The position numbers and the translations under genes are program-made. A stretch of 64,000 nucleotides of DNA from Ruminococcus hominis (GTDB taxonomy: Bacteria > Bacillota > Clostridia > Lachnospirales > Lachnospiraceae): contig NZ_JACOPE010000001.1 of NCBI RefSeq assembly GCF_014287355.1, positions 2,790,001-2,854,000 of the forward strand, in the 5' to 3' direction. A model generated the notes under the pieces. It searched no databases, was not told the origin of the DNA, and saw only the letters and a list, made by a program, of their open reading frames with translations. Shown piece after piece: positions 1-9,568 of the stretch (its first letter is position 1; every line of letters begins with the position of its first letter).

Positions 1-3000
1 CCTGCTATCGTTCCACCTGTATATGGAAAGTCCTGCCCATTATATCGATTACCTGGATCTGGTTGCGCATAAATGGTATAAGTAAATTTTTTGTTCTTAT
101 CTGCAACACTTCCTGTAACCTGGTTACTAATTGTTAAGGTCGGATACGTCCACTGCGGATAATAAGTAGTTGCACCACTTACCGTCACACTTGTTAGAAA
201 AACTTGAGCTTTTCCACTGTTCGTAGAATTATACCAGTAGCGGAATGTCTGATTTCCAAGTACCGGACTTGATGGCACCTGTGCACTCTTCAAAGTACTT
301 CCCACCAGTCCCAGTGTAGATGAAGTGGTAGACCCATCTCTGAACTTTCCAGTTGATGTAGCTCCACCGCTCTGTGCATCAAAAACAATTGGTACATAAG
401 TAAATCTTGAGATATTTCCATAGCCATCCTTTACAAACACATATAATTTTTCCGTTACTGAAACAGATACATTACTGAGTGTACACGTCCCAGTACTTGT
501 ATTGAGACTTGCCGTACTATAACTAACTCCGGATTCCCATGGATTCTTTCCTGTTTTGTTATATCGTACTGTAGCATCTAGCTTCTTATCGTTATAACTA
601 TACTGTGTTGCATTCGCTTTGTAACTTACATCTGCAATATCTGATGTTCCATATGTTGCAGTTTGTATTGGATCTGTAAATTTTAGCCCCGTAAATGTAT
701 AACTGTAAGTTCCATCTGATACTTTCGTTGATGTAATATTTGTGTAAGTACTTGTCGGACCTTTCGTATCCAGAAGGAATTTACTCCAGTTTCCGGCAAT
801 ATCTCTTGCGTAGATATAGTAATTTGTGTTTGTCTGATAAGTACGTGACTCTAATTTCAAATTCAATACTGGTGATTCTGTTGTAGCTGTCCTTGGCGTT
901 CCATTGATATCTCTAAACGCCCCATTGCGCATCCAACTATAAGAATATACATTTGCTGGCTTCAACTGAAGATCTGTACTGGAATTATATGTATATCCAT
1001 AAACTCCATCCTTTAACTGAACATCCTGCGTACTTAAATACACCTGAAAACCAGTTGGATACGCACCATCCGATGCATCATTAATGCTAATGCCACTCGT
1101 GTCAATTCCGTCACGATATAAATCCCTCAGATAAATCTCCAGTTGTCCACTCTGACTTCCATTCGAATTGAGAGACATATTCGTTGTCTTCGCCTGATAT
1201 ACCAGCGGCGCATATGTATCTGCACGAAGTACGATCTGGTTACTGTTTCTAGAACCTATTGCCAAATAATATTGTTTGTCTGCAATCCAGTTATACTGCT
1301 CCAGCTTCGCATCATTCGAATAATCGAACTGAATCAACGGATATTCCACCGCTCCCTTATGTGTTGGAGCAAACGTTGTTGATATGCGAAGCTCACGATT
1401 TGTTGGTACTCGCAACGTATTCTTAATAATTAATGGTCTTCCACTTGGAGAAGTCTCACCTTTATAGTCATATGTAACCGATACTTCTGTATTTGTACCA
1501 TCTGTCGTAAGACTGTCAATTGTTCGAGGTATCCTTTCGGAAGGCAAATAATCTAACATCAGTTTTCCTGAATTCTTGAGTGAGATATCCGGCCTTTTTC
1601 CACCGTTTCCAAATCCACCTGTCACTGAATTGGACGCATCTCCAAGATGAAGTTCTCCTCCATCAATCTCTATCTGGTCAAAGTAGTCCAAATTTACACT
1701 TGTAGCATCTTTTGGTCTCACTTTCGCAATTACATACAGTCTAGACGATCCATCTGGTGCATTGAATGCTCCTTCGCAATCCCCTAATAAAACAACTTCA
1801 TGATTTGAAGAATCCTTATTAAGGTAAACCTTTGCTGTATGCCCACTTGAAACAGTTGGGCTAGTGAACATCAGCTGTGTGTTCTCTGCTACCAGAATAT
1901 AATCTTCCTTAACTTTTACGGTTTTATAAGTCGGATCAACTTTTGCAGCACAATCCTTCAAAAAAATGTACAGATTTTTAACACTATAGTATGCCGGATC
2001 AATTATTATAGTATCAGTGTGGCCTGTACAGGACTCCACATTAATCGTTGTATTTCCTAATCCATCTTGTTGCTTTGAAGCATAGATTTTATTTACATTC
2101 ACGCAATTTTTTAATGTGAGCGTAGAGCCTGATGTTCCCTGCGTACTGTTTCCTCCTGCGTTTATTGTTACATCACCTGCGAATGTACAGTTTTCAAATG
2201 TCAGATTGTGCCCATTTCCATGCATCACATACGGATACTTATGAGTTAAGAGGAAATCTGAGCGAAATTTTGCATTTTTCCATGTCAGTGACTTAAATTG
2301 TGGATAAACAGTACCCCACAGGTTCACTCCTGTATTTGGAGAACCCTGCTCATGTGATCCCGACAATGCAGCATCAGCTATTATTGTCACGTTCTTATTT
2401 GTAAATCCTTCTGGATCATTAAATGCAGTAACATCCTCCTGAACCAGGCTATATCCCTTTGTAAACCATAACGTATAATAGGTTCCTGTCTGGCTTCGTA
2501 GATAGTCTAGCACCACTTTAAATGAATTTGCCGAATATATTGCATTTCCTGTATTGGACCTTCCACTGTATAGATAGATTATATTTTCTGCATTTGCTGT
2601 AGCATACAGCTTAATCAATCTATTCGTTGGATCTTGTGCCATTGTACAAGATACATTCGCATGTGTTTTTAATGTCCCTATCGCACTTACTGACGTTGGA
2701 AAATTATAATTTCCCCTTGTACGAATCATGGAAGTTGCATCACTTGCGGTTGCATTCGCCTTTGTTGCCATCAGTTCAATAGTAGCTTTATAAGAAGCTG
2801 AAATTCTATCCAGATAATACACATCTACAACATTTGTACTATTTCCCCCCATGGCATTGTATATCTGAAATGTGTTATAATTATCTTCTAATACAATTCT
2901 TCCAAAACGCTGGCGATTCCATGCTTCATAGCAATCTCCACCAGAACAAATGGTTGAACTTTTTGTTGCTACATATCCAATACAAGTCGGCAAGTCCGGT

Positions 3001-5150
3001 TTATAGTTCTTTGGAACATAGCGATCTCCACCTTTGGCATCCTGCTTTTTCTGTTCTGTCCAATAATGATAGAAACTGGAATCATACTGCATATGTCCGA
3101 AATTGTTCACAACCCCATCACATGTAGCAGAATTATTCAACCTCAGATATCCCCAGCCAAATACGTTAGCAACCTGCGTGTTATTGACTTCAATATAACC
3201 TTTCGATGTGCTTGCTTGATCATATCCAGCATGTTCATATGCTCCTACAAATCTCAGACTTTCCTTAATATCATTGAATATATACGATATAGATCCTGCT
3301 GTGCAGCCCTCCTTCGCTGTAAACCAGGTTCCACAGTCCGCCGAATAACTTCCAGATGCTCTTAGATAGAGGTCTCCACTTACAGTTCCATACAATCCCC
3401 AGAAAGATCCACCTACGTTATGGATTTCATCCGGTTTCAACATTGGATCTACTACAGTTGTGTTGAATTTGCGAATGGCTGTATCTTGCAGTGTTGCATA
3501 GACATTTCCTGTATGAATATAGGTGGTAGAAGTGCCAATTGGTCCACTTGATGCATATACATTTCCATAGATTGTACAATTTGTCATTGTTAGATTAATA
3601 GTTCCTGTTGAATTATCCTGTCCGCCTCCAAAGATCTGCTTTACAGGAGCATCCTTTGTCATCTCTACATCTTTAAATTTCAAATTATAGGATACATTGG
3701 TACTATTACTATAATATCTTCCACCATAAATTGCTATTACTGCTCCGCCTACAAATTTTACATCATCAAAAGTGGTATCGTTCTGATTACCATAGACTGT
3801 TGAACCACTCCAGTCCAGATTAACGTGTGTAAAATAAGCATTGAATCCATCAAAATAGATTTTTTGTTTTTGGGAAGTAAATGTTGTCCAACTGCTATAA
3901 GAAGTACCTGTGCTATAATTGGTTGCTCCTGTGAATACAATTGTTGGTTTATTCGTTGTTCTTTTCCCTAGTACTCCACTCGTACCGTATTTACTTCCCA
4001 TCGCACTTAAATCAGCTGAGCTTGCCGTGTAATTATCTAGGAATGTAATTTTAAAACTGTTGGATGTTGTATCAGTATTGATTGCAGTCAACGCACTTTC
4101 CAGTGTTCCATACGCATGTCTTACAGTACCTGCTGAAGGCGTCTGGTTGGTTCCTCCCTGCACCAGAACCGACCACTTTCCATTCGTTCCTGCATCACCT
4201 ACACGCTGTACTACTGTCATATCCTGTGTCAGGGCAATCAAGCTTGCTATCGACATATTCGCCTGTGTACTCAACAATGAAATTCCATCATCGGCTGCTG
4301 TCATCTGTACTTCGCTAATCTTATCGGCTGGAATGACATCTCCCATCTTAATCTCAGTCCCATCTGGATAGGACAACATAATACCTGCCGTCTTTGCTAC
4401 TTGCCAGCCAATCAGTGGATTTGTGTTCTCCGCATCTGCATCCTCTTCCAACTGTACATCATCTGAAAGTGAAACCTCCGGTGCCTGAAGCCCTTCTCCT
4501 GTCACAGCCATCTGTGTGTAGCTGTCATATTCTTCTTCCGATACAGCAGATGCTGTCAGCTCCTGCGTATTACTTTCTATCCCTTTCTCTTTCTGCTGTT
4601 CAATCAGCTTTTGTGTTGTCTCATCTCCAAGTGCCTGTTCAATTACTGCACTTTTTGCTTCTTCCTGTGCTTCTCCTTCGGTATAGCTTTCCGGTGCATC
4701 TACCTGTAAATTCTGTGATTTCGGAAGATAATAGTTGACTGTTACGGGTACAACAGCATCTGCGATATTTACCGTCTCTTCCGCAGCCTCACCTGTTGTC
4801 TCTACTTCTGGTGACTGTTCTGCGTCGGCTGTATCTTCTGTCTGTTGTTCTCCCGACTGTATCGGTTCCGATGATTCGACGGTTGCATCTTCTGATACCT
4901 TATCTTCTGTCTGTTGTTCTTCCGATTGTATCGGTTCCGACGGTTCGGAGATTGCATCTTCCGACATTGGCAGTACTGTCTCTGCTCCATCCACCACAGT
5001 TTTCTCTTCTGTATTACTTTTCTGACTGTAATTCGTATCTGCGGCGAATACAGCCGGCATGATTTGGGAATGAATGAGCACAATTGCTAACAATAATGCT
5101 AAAACTCTTCGTAAGATAACACTCCTTCTTTTCTTCTGTCCTTTCTTCAT
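1..5150 (-). CDS. Very large secreted surface protein (3' end missing)
   Basis: The reading frame stays open from the ATG at 5148-5150 to the window edge, giving about 1,716 codons with no stop. The start has a ribosome site (GAGGGG) about 8 nt upstream. Residues 1-38 look like a signal peptide: a KKGQKKRR basic stretch, a Leu-rich core, then AVFA-AD. Residues 40-200 are acidic and Glu/Gln/Thr-rich, with an imperfect tandem copy of EPIQS-EQQTED. The rest is Asn/Ser/Thr/Tyr-rich and beta-prone, with many short repeated turns, as in bacterial adhesins. The last visible part (LTISNQVTGSVADKNKKFTY) resembles the repeat placed just before the wall anchor in many Firmicute surface proteins. The anchor itself is not visible. 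Surface location is well supported. Adhesion is inferred. The short reading frames opposite it are antisense shadows. Confidence 0.85.
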   Translation of the reverse strand, partial: MKKGQKKRRSVILRRVLALLLAIVLIHSQIMPAVFAADTNYSQKSNTEEKTVVDGAETVLPMSEDAISEPSEPIQSEEQQTEDKVSEDATVESSEPIQSGEQQTEDTADAEQSPEVETTGEAAEETVNIADAVVPVTVNYYLPKSQNLQVDAPESYTEGEAQEEAKSAVIEQALGDETTQKLIEQQKEKGIESNTQELTASAVSEEEYDSYTQMAVTGEGLQAPEVSLSDDVQLEEDADAENTNPLIGWQVAKTAGIMLSYPDGTEIKMGDVIPADKISEVQMTAADDGISLLSTQANMSIASLIALTQDMTVVQRVGDAGTNGKWSVLVQGGTNQTPSAGTVRHAYGTLESALTAINTDTTSNSFKITFLDNYTASSADLSAMGSKYGTSGVLGKRTTNKPTIVFTGATNYSTGTSYSSWTTFTSQKQKIYFDGFNAYFTHVNLDWSGSTVYGNQNDTTFDDVKFVGGAVIAIYGGRYYSNSTNVSYNLKFKDVEMTKDAPVKQIFGGGQDNSTGTINLTMTNCTIYGNVYASSGPIGTSTTYIHTGNVYATLQDTAIRKFNTTVVDPMLKPDEIHNVGGSFWGLYGTVSGDLYLRASGSYSADCGTWFTAKEGCTAGSISYIFNDIKESLRFVGAYEHAGYDQASTSKGYIEVNNTQVANVFGWGYLRLNNSATCDGVVNNFGHMQYDSSFYHYWTEQKKQDAKGGDRYVPKNYKPDLPTCIGYVATKSSTICSGGDCYEAWNRQRFGRIVLEDNYNTFQIYNAMGGNSTNVVDVYYLDRISASYKATIELMATKANATASDATSMIRTRGNYNFPTSVSAIGTLKTHANVSCTMAQDPTNRLIKLYATANAENIIYLYSGRSNTGNAIYSANSFKVVLDYLRSQTGTYYTLWFTKGYSLVQEDVTAFNDPEGFTNKNVTIIADAALSGSHEQGSPNTGVNLWGTVYPQFKSLTWKNAKFRSDFLLTHKYPYVMHGNGHNLTFENCTFAGDVTINAGGNSTQGTSGSTLTLKNCVNVNKIYASKQQDGLGNTTINVESCTGHTDTIIIDPAYYSVKNLYIFLKDCAAKVDPTYKTVKVKEDYILVAENTQLMFTSPTVSSGHTAKVYLNKDSSNHEVVLLGDCEGAFNAPDGSSRLYVIAKVRPKDATSVNLDYFDQIEIDGGELHLGDASNSVTGGFGNGGKRPDISLKNSGKLMLDYLPSERIPRTIDSLTTDGTNTEVSVTYDYKGETSPSGRPLIIKNTLRVPTNRELRISTTFAPTHKGAVEYPLIQFDYSNDAKLEQYNWIADKQYYLAIGSRNSNQIVLRADTYAPLVYQAKTTNMSLNSNGSQSGQLEIYLRDLYRDGIDTSGISINDASDGAYPTGFQVYLSTQDVQLKDGVYGYTYNSSTDLQLKPANVYSYSWMRNGAFRDINGTPRTATTESPVLNLKLESRTYQTNTNYYIYARDIAGNWSKFLLDTKGPTSTYTNITSTKVSDGTYSYTFTGLKFTDPIQTATYGTSDIADVSYKANATQYSYNDKKLDATVRYNKTGKNPWESGVSYSTASLNTSTGTCTLSNVSVSVTEKLYVFVKDGYGNISRFTYVPIVFDAQSGGATSTGKFRDGSTTSSTLGLVGSTLKSAQVPSSPVLGNQTFRYWYNSTNSGKAQVFLTSVTVSGATTYYPQWTYPTLTISNQVTGSVADKNKKFTYTIYAQPDPGNRYNGQDFPYTGGTIA

Positions 5151-5348
5151 AAGCTCTGCCCCTCACTTTTTCTCATGTTTCTTTAATATTCTGAATTCAA
5201 ATAAAAAAAACCAAATTTTACAAACAACTGTCTCTTCAATGATGTTCATAAAATCCGGTTTTGCCTACTGAAAGTAACAATCCTACTTATATTAATTTAT
5301 TAATTTGTTTTTCCATGTTATAATTTCTTGTCAATTTTTTATAACAAC

Positions 5349-5377
5349 ATCATACCCCCCCCCGTATTTTTTGTCAA
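5349..5377 (-). promoter_or_regulatory. Promoter with nine-G spacer tract, for the surface protein
   Basis: On the minus strand the -35 is TTGACA (5372-5377) and the -10 is TATGAT (5349-5354). They are separated by exactly 17 bp, the last nine of which are an uninterrupted run of G (5355-5363). The expected transcript start near 5342 leaves a leader of about 190 nt before the surface-protein ATG. The match to the consensus is seen directly. Length variation of the G tract is inference. Confidence 0.75.
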
Positions 5378-5423
5378 TACCTTATAAATAAGTTTTTTCA
5401 CAACCCCTCATGTGGAAAAAATA

Positions 5424-5510
5424 AGCCAAACAGCCAAACAGGGACGGAGTTTTCCGGCTTTTTTCTACAAAAAAAGCCGGAAAACTCCGTCCCTGTTTGG
5501 CTGTTTGGCT
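5424..5510. repeat. GGGACGG palindromic repeat, copy 1
   Basis: This is an 87-bp inverted repeat. It has an AGCCAAACAGCC outer arm, then GGGACGGAGTTTTCCGGCT, a T-rich centre, and the reverse complement. The same GGGACGGxGTTT core recurs in other copies at 5675, 12964, 15729, 18288, 19320 and 19812. It looks like a REP-type or miniature mobile palindrome. No transposase is visible in the window. Confidence 0.8.
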
Positions 5511-5621
5511 CAGGATGATAGTTGTCTTTCCGATTTGTCTTGCTCCAATAATACAAAGTGCTTTCTTTTCCTCCTGTTTTTTCCACGAAATTAATTTATC
5601 TGAGATTTTCCTTTGTAACAT
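5511..5621 (-). pseudogene. 5' remnant of an AAA ATPase (AAA_14/DUF4143-like)
   Basis: Reading from the ATG at 5621, the start MLQRKISDKLISWKK followed by ALCIIGARQIGKTTIIL matches the beginning of the common AAA_14/DUF4143 ATPases, including a full Walker A motif (GARQIGKTT). Homology stops exactly at 5510/5511, where palindrome copy 1 begins. The remaining residues of the frame are palindrome-encoded. Intact family members are around 400 residues, so this is a broken gene end, presumably cut by insertion or deletion at the repeat. Confidence 0.65.
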
Positions 5622-5674
5622 TTTTCCGTGGTTATTCAATGTATTTTGTAACATTTTTCCGGGAAGAGGGGAAA

Positions 5675-5773
5675 GTTAGGGCAGGGGTTGCCAGTTGGGG
5701 ACGGAGTTTGTGGCTTTTTCGCCTTGCGAAAAAGCCACAAACTCCGTCCCCAACTGGCAACCCCTGCCCTAAC
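5675..5773. repeat. GGGACGG palindromic repeat, copy 2
   Basis: This is a perfect inverted repeat of two 48-bp arms (5675-5722 and 5726-5773) around a 3-nt loop. It holds TTGGGGACGGAGTTTGTGGC and its complement. It ends 17 bp from the stop codon of the histidine kinase gene, so an RNA copy could also act as a strong 3' hairpin. Confidence 0.85.
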
Positions 5774-5789
5774 TGGCACCCCAACTGGT

Positions 5790-8621
5790 TCACTTCAACA
5801 CTTCGGTTATTATTTTTTTCATTTTTTCTGCATCTATCGGCTTTGTGATATGCTCATTCATACCGATAACAATCGCTTTTCTTCTATCTTCTTCAAAGGC
5901 ATTCGCTGTCATAGCTATGATTGGAATCTCTGCCTTTTCTTTATCTGACATCTTCCGGATGATCTCGGTTGCTTTATATCCATCCATATTAGGCATCTGA
6001 ATATCCATCAGGATCAGGTCATAGGTTCCTGCCGGCATCTGTTTCACCTTGCTGACACACTGGACTCCGTCATTGACCCAGTCAATCTGCAGTCCCATTT
6101 CTTCAAGAATCGTGCTTGCAATTTCAGCATTTAGCTCATTATCTTCTGCCATCAGAATATGTTTGCCCTGCAATATATTTTCTGTTTCGTCGGATTCTAC
6201 TCCTTCATCTGTTTGTCGGTAATATTGCTCGTCTGCTTTTCTGTGCATAAGATGAACGATAAATGTTGTTCCTTTCGCTAATTCGCTCTGCACTTCAATC
6301 GTACCGTCCATTAAATCGACAAAATCTTTGACGATTACCATGCCAAGGCCGGTTCCGGCTACCTTGCTTGTAGTCGTATTGCGTTCTCGTGAAAAGGAAT
6401 CAAACAAAGTTGGAAGAAAGTCTTTACTCATTCCGATACCGTTATCACGGATTTCTGTCCGAAACGCTACAAAACCTTCCCTTTCACACGGAATCTCTTG
6501 AAGTTTTATCTCGATGCTCCCACCGGATGGTGTATATTTGACTGCATTGCTGATAAGATTCACAAAAATCTGTTTTATTTTTGTAATATCACACATAACG
6601 TGTGAATGTTGAACACAAACCTCAGATTTGAGATTGATCTTCTTCTCCTTTGTCTGTGGCTCAAATACACCCACTACTTCTTCGAACAGTTGGTCAACCT
6701 GGGCGTAGGACTCATTTAAGTACATCTTCCCGCTCTCTATTCTCGCAAGGTCGAGTACATTATTGATAATGTCCAGAAGCAGTTTTCCGGCCCGCTCAAT
6801 CTTTTGCTGATAATCCAGTAATTTAGGATCTGTCAGCTGTTTCTTCATCAAATGATTATATCCAAGCAGTGCATTCATCGGGGTACGAATATCGTGTGAC
6901 ATATTATATAGAAATGTTGATTTCGCACTGTTTGCCTGCTCTGCCTGCTGCTGTGCATTCTTCGCTTTTTCTTCTGCGATCCTCGCTTTTCTCAACAGTC
7001 CCAGAATAATCACCAGCACTACTATAAATACTGTTAAAATGACAAGGCTGAATATCAGGAAATTATCCTTTATAAATTCTTTTGCTGTAACCTTCCGCAA
7101 AGAATCTTCATATGCTGATTCTGCACTGCTCAGCTTCGAAGTCTCCATTGTTTTTAATGTCTTATTCAAAATAGATAACAGCGTTATATTTCCTTTGCTT
7201 ACTGCAAATGATGAGTTCATAGCTCTTGTCAAAAATACTCCATGAATATTCTTGTCATCTACATACTGCATCAACACTCCTATTCTGATTGGAAAACAGT
7301 CTGCTTCTCCATTTCTCACTTTACTTTCAGCATCCTCTGCAGAATTACATTCTACAATCTTCCAATCCGGATAGTTATAAGAAATATACCATTTATACTG
7401 AAGATCTTCTTTGGAAATTGCGACACGATTTTCTGCATTTTCATCAAAATGGCTCTGCTTAGTAAGTACCGCCAATGGTGTTGATAATACGGTGTCAGAC
7501 AGCGATATTCCGTTTTGCTCGGCCATATACGGATTCTGACCTGCATGAAAAATCATATCTATCTTGCCTTCCTGCAATGCCTCTATCTGATTTTCTTCCA
7601 GGTCAAATCCTATCAAACGAAATTTTATCTTATCTCCACCAAAACAATCACTTGCATCCTGAACGTAATCATTGATCACCCCTAGCAATTCGCCATTCTC
7701 TCTGTCGTATGTACTAAATCCGGTATCATCCTTCAAAAATCCAAGTCGAATCTCTCCATGTTCTTTCAGCCACTCTTTTTCTTTTTCCGTAAGAAATACA
7801 ACTGTTTCTGTTGCAATATATTGTTTGTAAAGCTCGTCATTGTAAAATGGTTTGTCATATTCCATGGAACGCATGGCAGCATCCAGTGCTTCTTTTAAAT
7901 CGGGACGCGCCTTACTGATTCCGAAATAAATGTCTGAACTGCCTGTTATAACAACTGGCGATAATCCTCGTTCGATCCAGATGGAATTTTCTGTAGATAT
8001 AATTCCATCGATTTCATCATTGTCAAACAACTCTTTTGTCTCTTCAACAGTATCAACCAATACATGCTCTGTCGTTATATTGTGCTCTTTTTCCCACTCG
8101 CAAAACTGCTCCGTCTGCACGCTGTTTTCTATCATAGCAATGCGTTTCCCATTCAAGTTCGACAAATTTGTCAGAGAGATATCTGCATTTGTAATATCGA
8201 CATATAAATAATACTTTTCCTCTCCCATAGGACGATCTGAGAAAAGAATCGTTTCCGCACGTTCATCTGTGTAGGACACATTTGCCATTATATCTATGTC
8301 ACCTCTCTGCAACATATCCATCAATTCTGTCCAATCACCGGTTACATACTCGTAATTCCAACCTGTATACGTCGAAACAGTCTGTTCATATTCATAAGCA
8401 TATCCGCTTCGTTCCCCATTCGCTCTTGTAATCTGATAAGCACACTCGTACCATCCTACCCGGATTGCTTCTTTTTCTGATTGTTCTGCTGCTTTTGCAG
8501 GAATCGGAAATAGCGCAGCAAATAATATCAAACAGACTATAAAACAGACTGTTCTTCTTAAAGCTGTTGCAATGCTATGTATATTACTGCTCACGGAATA
8601 CAACGTTTCCAGTCTCTGCAT
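5790..8621 (-). CDS. Hybrid sensor histidine kinase / response regulator with two SBP domains
   Basis: The protein has 943 residues. In order it shows an N-terminal signal or membrane segment (about 24-44), two periplasmic-binding-protein type 3 domains (about 50-270 and 285-500), a membrane helix (about 520-543), a HisKA domain with the phospho-acceptor His576 in MSHDIRTP, an HATPase domain (N-box near 692, DNGIGM near 727) and a receiver domain with Asp873 in LMDIQMP. It should sense a small solute outside the cell and autophosphorylate. No output domain or separate regulator gene adjoins it, so the phosphate target is unknown. The ATG lies 38 bp inside the 3' end of xpt with a weak ribosome site (GTAGAGAG). 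A later GTG or TTG start is possible. Confidence 0.9.
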   Translation of the reverse strand: MQRLETLYSVSSNIHSIATALRRTVCFIVCLILFAALFPIPAKAAEQSEKEAIRVGWYECAYQITRANGERSGYAYEYEQTVSTYTGWNYEYVTGDWTELMDMLQRGDIDIMANVSYTDERAETILFSDRPMGEEKYYLYVDITNADISLTNLSNLNGKRIAMIENSVQTEQFCEWEKEHNITTEHVLVDTVEETKELFDNDEIDGIISTENSIWIERGLSPVVITGSSDIYFGISKARPDLKEALDAAMRSMEYDKPFYNDELYKQYIATETVVFLTEKEKEWLKEHGEIRLGFLKDDTGFSTYDRENGELLGVINDYVQDASDCFGGDKIKFRLIGFDLEENQIEALQEGKIDMIFHAGQNPYMAEQNGISLSDTVLSTPLAVLTKQSHFDENAENRVAISKEDLQYKWYISYNYPDWKIVECNSAEDAESKVRNGEADCFPIRIGVLMQYVDDKNIHGVFLTRAMNSSFAVSKGNITLLSILNKTLKTMETSKLSSAESAYEDSLRKVTAKEFIKDNFLIFSLVILTVFIVVLVIILGLLRKARIAEEKAKNAQQQAEQANSAKSTFLYNMSHDIRTPMNALLGYNHLMKKQLTDPKLLDYQQKIERAGKLLLDIINNVLDLARIESGKMYLNESYAQVDQLFEEVVGVFEPQTKEKKINLKSEVCVQHSHVMCDITKIKQIFVNLISNAVKYTPSGGSIEIKLQEIPCEREGFVAFRTEIRDNGIGMSKDFLPTLFDSFSRERNTTTSKVAGTGLGMVIVKDFVDLMDGTIEVQSELAKGTTFIVHLMHRKADEQYYRQTDEGVESDETENILQGKHILMAEDNELNAEIASTILEEMGLQIDWVNDGVQCVSKVKQMPAGTYDLILMDIQMPNMDGYKATEIIRKMSDKEKAEIPIIAMTANAFEEDRRKAIVIGMNEHITKPIDAEKMKKIITEVLK

Positions 8622-9165
8622 CCATGCTCTCTACAATTGCCAGAGACTCCAACTGGAATCCAAGATTACGGATGATTCTTCCACCTGACTGGAAGCCTTT
8701 CTCAATTGCGATTCCGATTCCTTCTACTGTTGCTCCTGCAGACTGTACGATCTGGATCAATCCCTGCAATGCACATCCGTTAGCCAGGAAATCATCGATA
8801 ATCAGCACATGGTCTTCCGGATTTAAGAACTTCTGTGCTACGATCACATTATTCTGACATTTGTGTGTAAATGATTCTACCTGCGCAACATACATCTCGC
8901 CTTCTAAATTGATGCTTTTTGATTTCTTCGCAAATACAACCGGCACATGGAAATGCTGGGCTACAACACAGGCGATACCGATTCCTGATGCCTCGATCGT
9001 AAGAATTTTATTGATTGGTTTTCCCTCAAAACGTTTCTTAAATTCTGCCCCCATTTGATCGAACAGTTCGATGTCCATCTGATGATTCAAAAAGCTGTCA
9101 ACTTTGAGTACATTCCCTTCTTTTACAATTCCATCTTTTAAAATTCTTTCTTCTAAAAAATTCAT
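8584..9165 (-). CDS. xpt: Xanthine phosphoribosyltransferase
   Basis: The protein has 193 residues, the usual length for Xpt. It converts xanthine and PRPP to XMP in purine salvage in the cytoplasm. The PRPP-binding loop [13 protein letters not shown] (about 119-131) and the N-terminal [12 protein letters not shown] signature are typical. A structured leader and a promoter lie upstream (9201-9284). In many Firmicutes xpt follows a guanine riboswitch, but I do not find that consensus here. The 3' end overlaps the assigned start of the downstream histidine kinase gene. Confidence 0.95.
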   Translation of the reverse strand: MNFLEERILKDGIVKEGNVLKVDSFLNHQMDIELFDQMGAEFKKRFEGKPINKILTIEASGIGIACVVAQHFHVPVVFAKKSKSINLEGEMYVAQVESFTHKCQNNVIVAQKFLNPEDHVLIIDDFLANGCALQGLIQIVQSAGATVEGIGIAIEKGFQSGGRIIRNLGFQLESLAIVESMDAETGNVVFREQ

Positions 9166-9200
9166 CTTGTGCTTCCTCTCATATCGTTAATCTTTTTTGC

Positions 9201-9240
9201 ATGACTCTGAGTATCGACATATTCCCCCACTCTTAGTCAT
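9201..9240 (-). promoter_or_regulatory. Hairpin in the xpt leader RNA
   Basis: In the minus-strand RNA, AUGACU pairs with AGUCAU and GAGU pairs with ACUC. A 2x2 purine internal loop separates the two helices, and the 16-nt loop begins with GGGGG. It sits between the xpt promoter and the ribosome site. It does not match the purine riboswitch three-way junction. It could be another regulatory element or a chance hairpin. Confidence 0.4.
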
Positions 9241-9255
9241 AAATTCTTGTTCTCA

Positions 9256-9284
9256 AGTATAGCACAACTTTCCCTTTAACAAAA
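9256..9284 (-). promoter_or_regulatory. Probable xpt promoter
   Basis: The -10 is TATACT (9256-9261). The -35 is weak: TTTTGT with 17-bp spacing or TTTGTT with 16-bp spacing. It is placed about 90 bp before the xpt start and upstream of the leader hairpin. Confidence 0.5.
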
Positions 9285-9296
9285 GTGGAAATTATA

Positions 9297-9321
9297 CAAA
9301 AAAAGAACCCTTGAAGGTTCT
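9297..9321 (-). terminator. Rho-independent terminator after the tRNA-Gly pair
   Basis: The minus-strand RNA has AGAACC, a 6-nt loop, then GGUUCU followed by a run of seven U. It lies about 30 bp beyond the 3' end of the second tRNA and would end that transcript before xpt. Confidence 0.8.
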
Positions 9322-9352
9322 GAACATACATTTATAAAATTGCAATAAAAAA

Positions 9353-9423
9353 AGCGGGTGATGGGAATCGAACCCACGTATCCAGCTTGGAAGGCTGGTG
9401 TTCTACCATTGAACTACACCCGC
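9353..9423 (-). tRNA. tRNA-Gly (TCC), copy downstream
   Basis: The 71-nt cloverleaf has acceptor stem GCGGGTG/CACCCGC, a T-arm GGTTCGATTCC and anticodon TCC in CTTCCAA. The discriminator base is U, as expected for glycine. No CCA is encoded. It is identical to the copy at 9441-9511, from which 17 bp separate it. Confidence 0.95.
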
Positions 9424-9440
9424 GTATCATATGAAGTTGA

Positions 9441-9511
9441 AGCGGGTGATGGGAATCGAACCCACGTATCCAGCTTGGAAGGCTGGTGTTCTACCATTGA
9501 ACTACACCCGC
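9441..9511 (-). tRNA. tRNA-Gly (TCC), copy upstream
   Basis: This is identical in sequence to the copy at 9353-9423: GCGGGTG acceptor stem, TCC anticodon, GGTTCGATTCC T-arm and U discriminator. The tandem pair is probably a recent duplication transcribed as one unit, possibly as read-through from proC 57 bp upstream. Confidence 0.95.
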
Positions 9512-9568
9512 GTCATCTCTGACACGAATAGTATCTTATCATATGTTTTTTAATAATGCAAGCACTTT

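Noticed and set aside
2834..3365. Plus-strand frames opposite the surface protein
   Set aside because: They lack ribosome sites and similarity, and they lie opposite an unbroken 1,716-codon frame with a signal peptide.
5382..5654. 90-residue protein spanning the palindrome
   Set aside because: Only the ATPase start is real homology. The rest is repeat-encoded, so it is annotated as a pseudogene instead.
9166..9300. Guanine riboswitch upstream of xpt
   Set aside because: The conserved three-way-junction core of the purine class is not found. Only a different hairpin is present.
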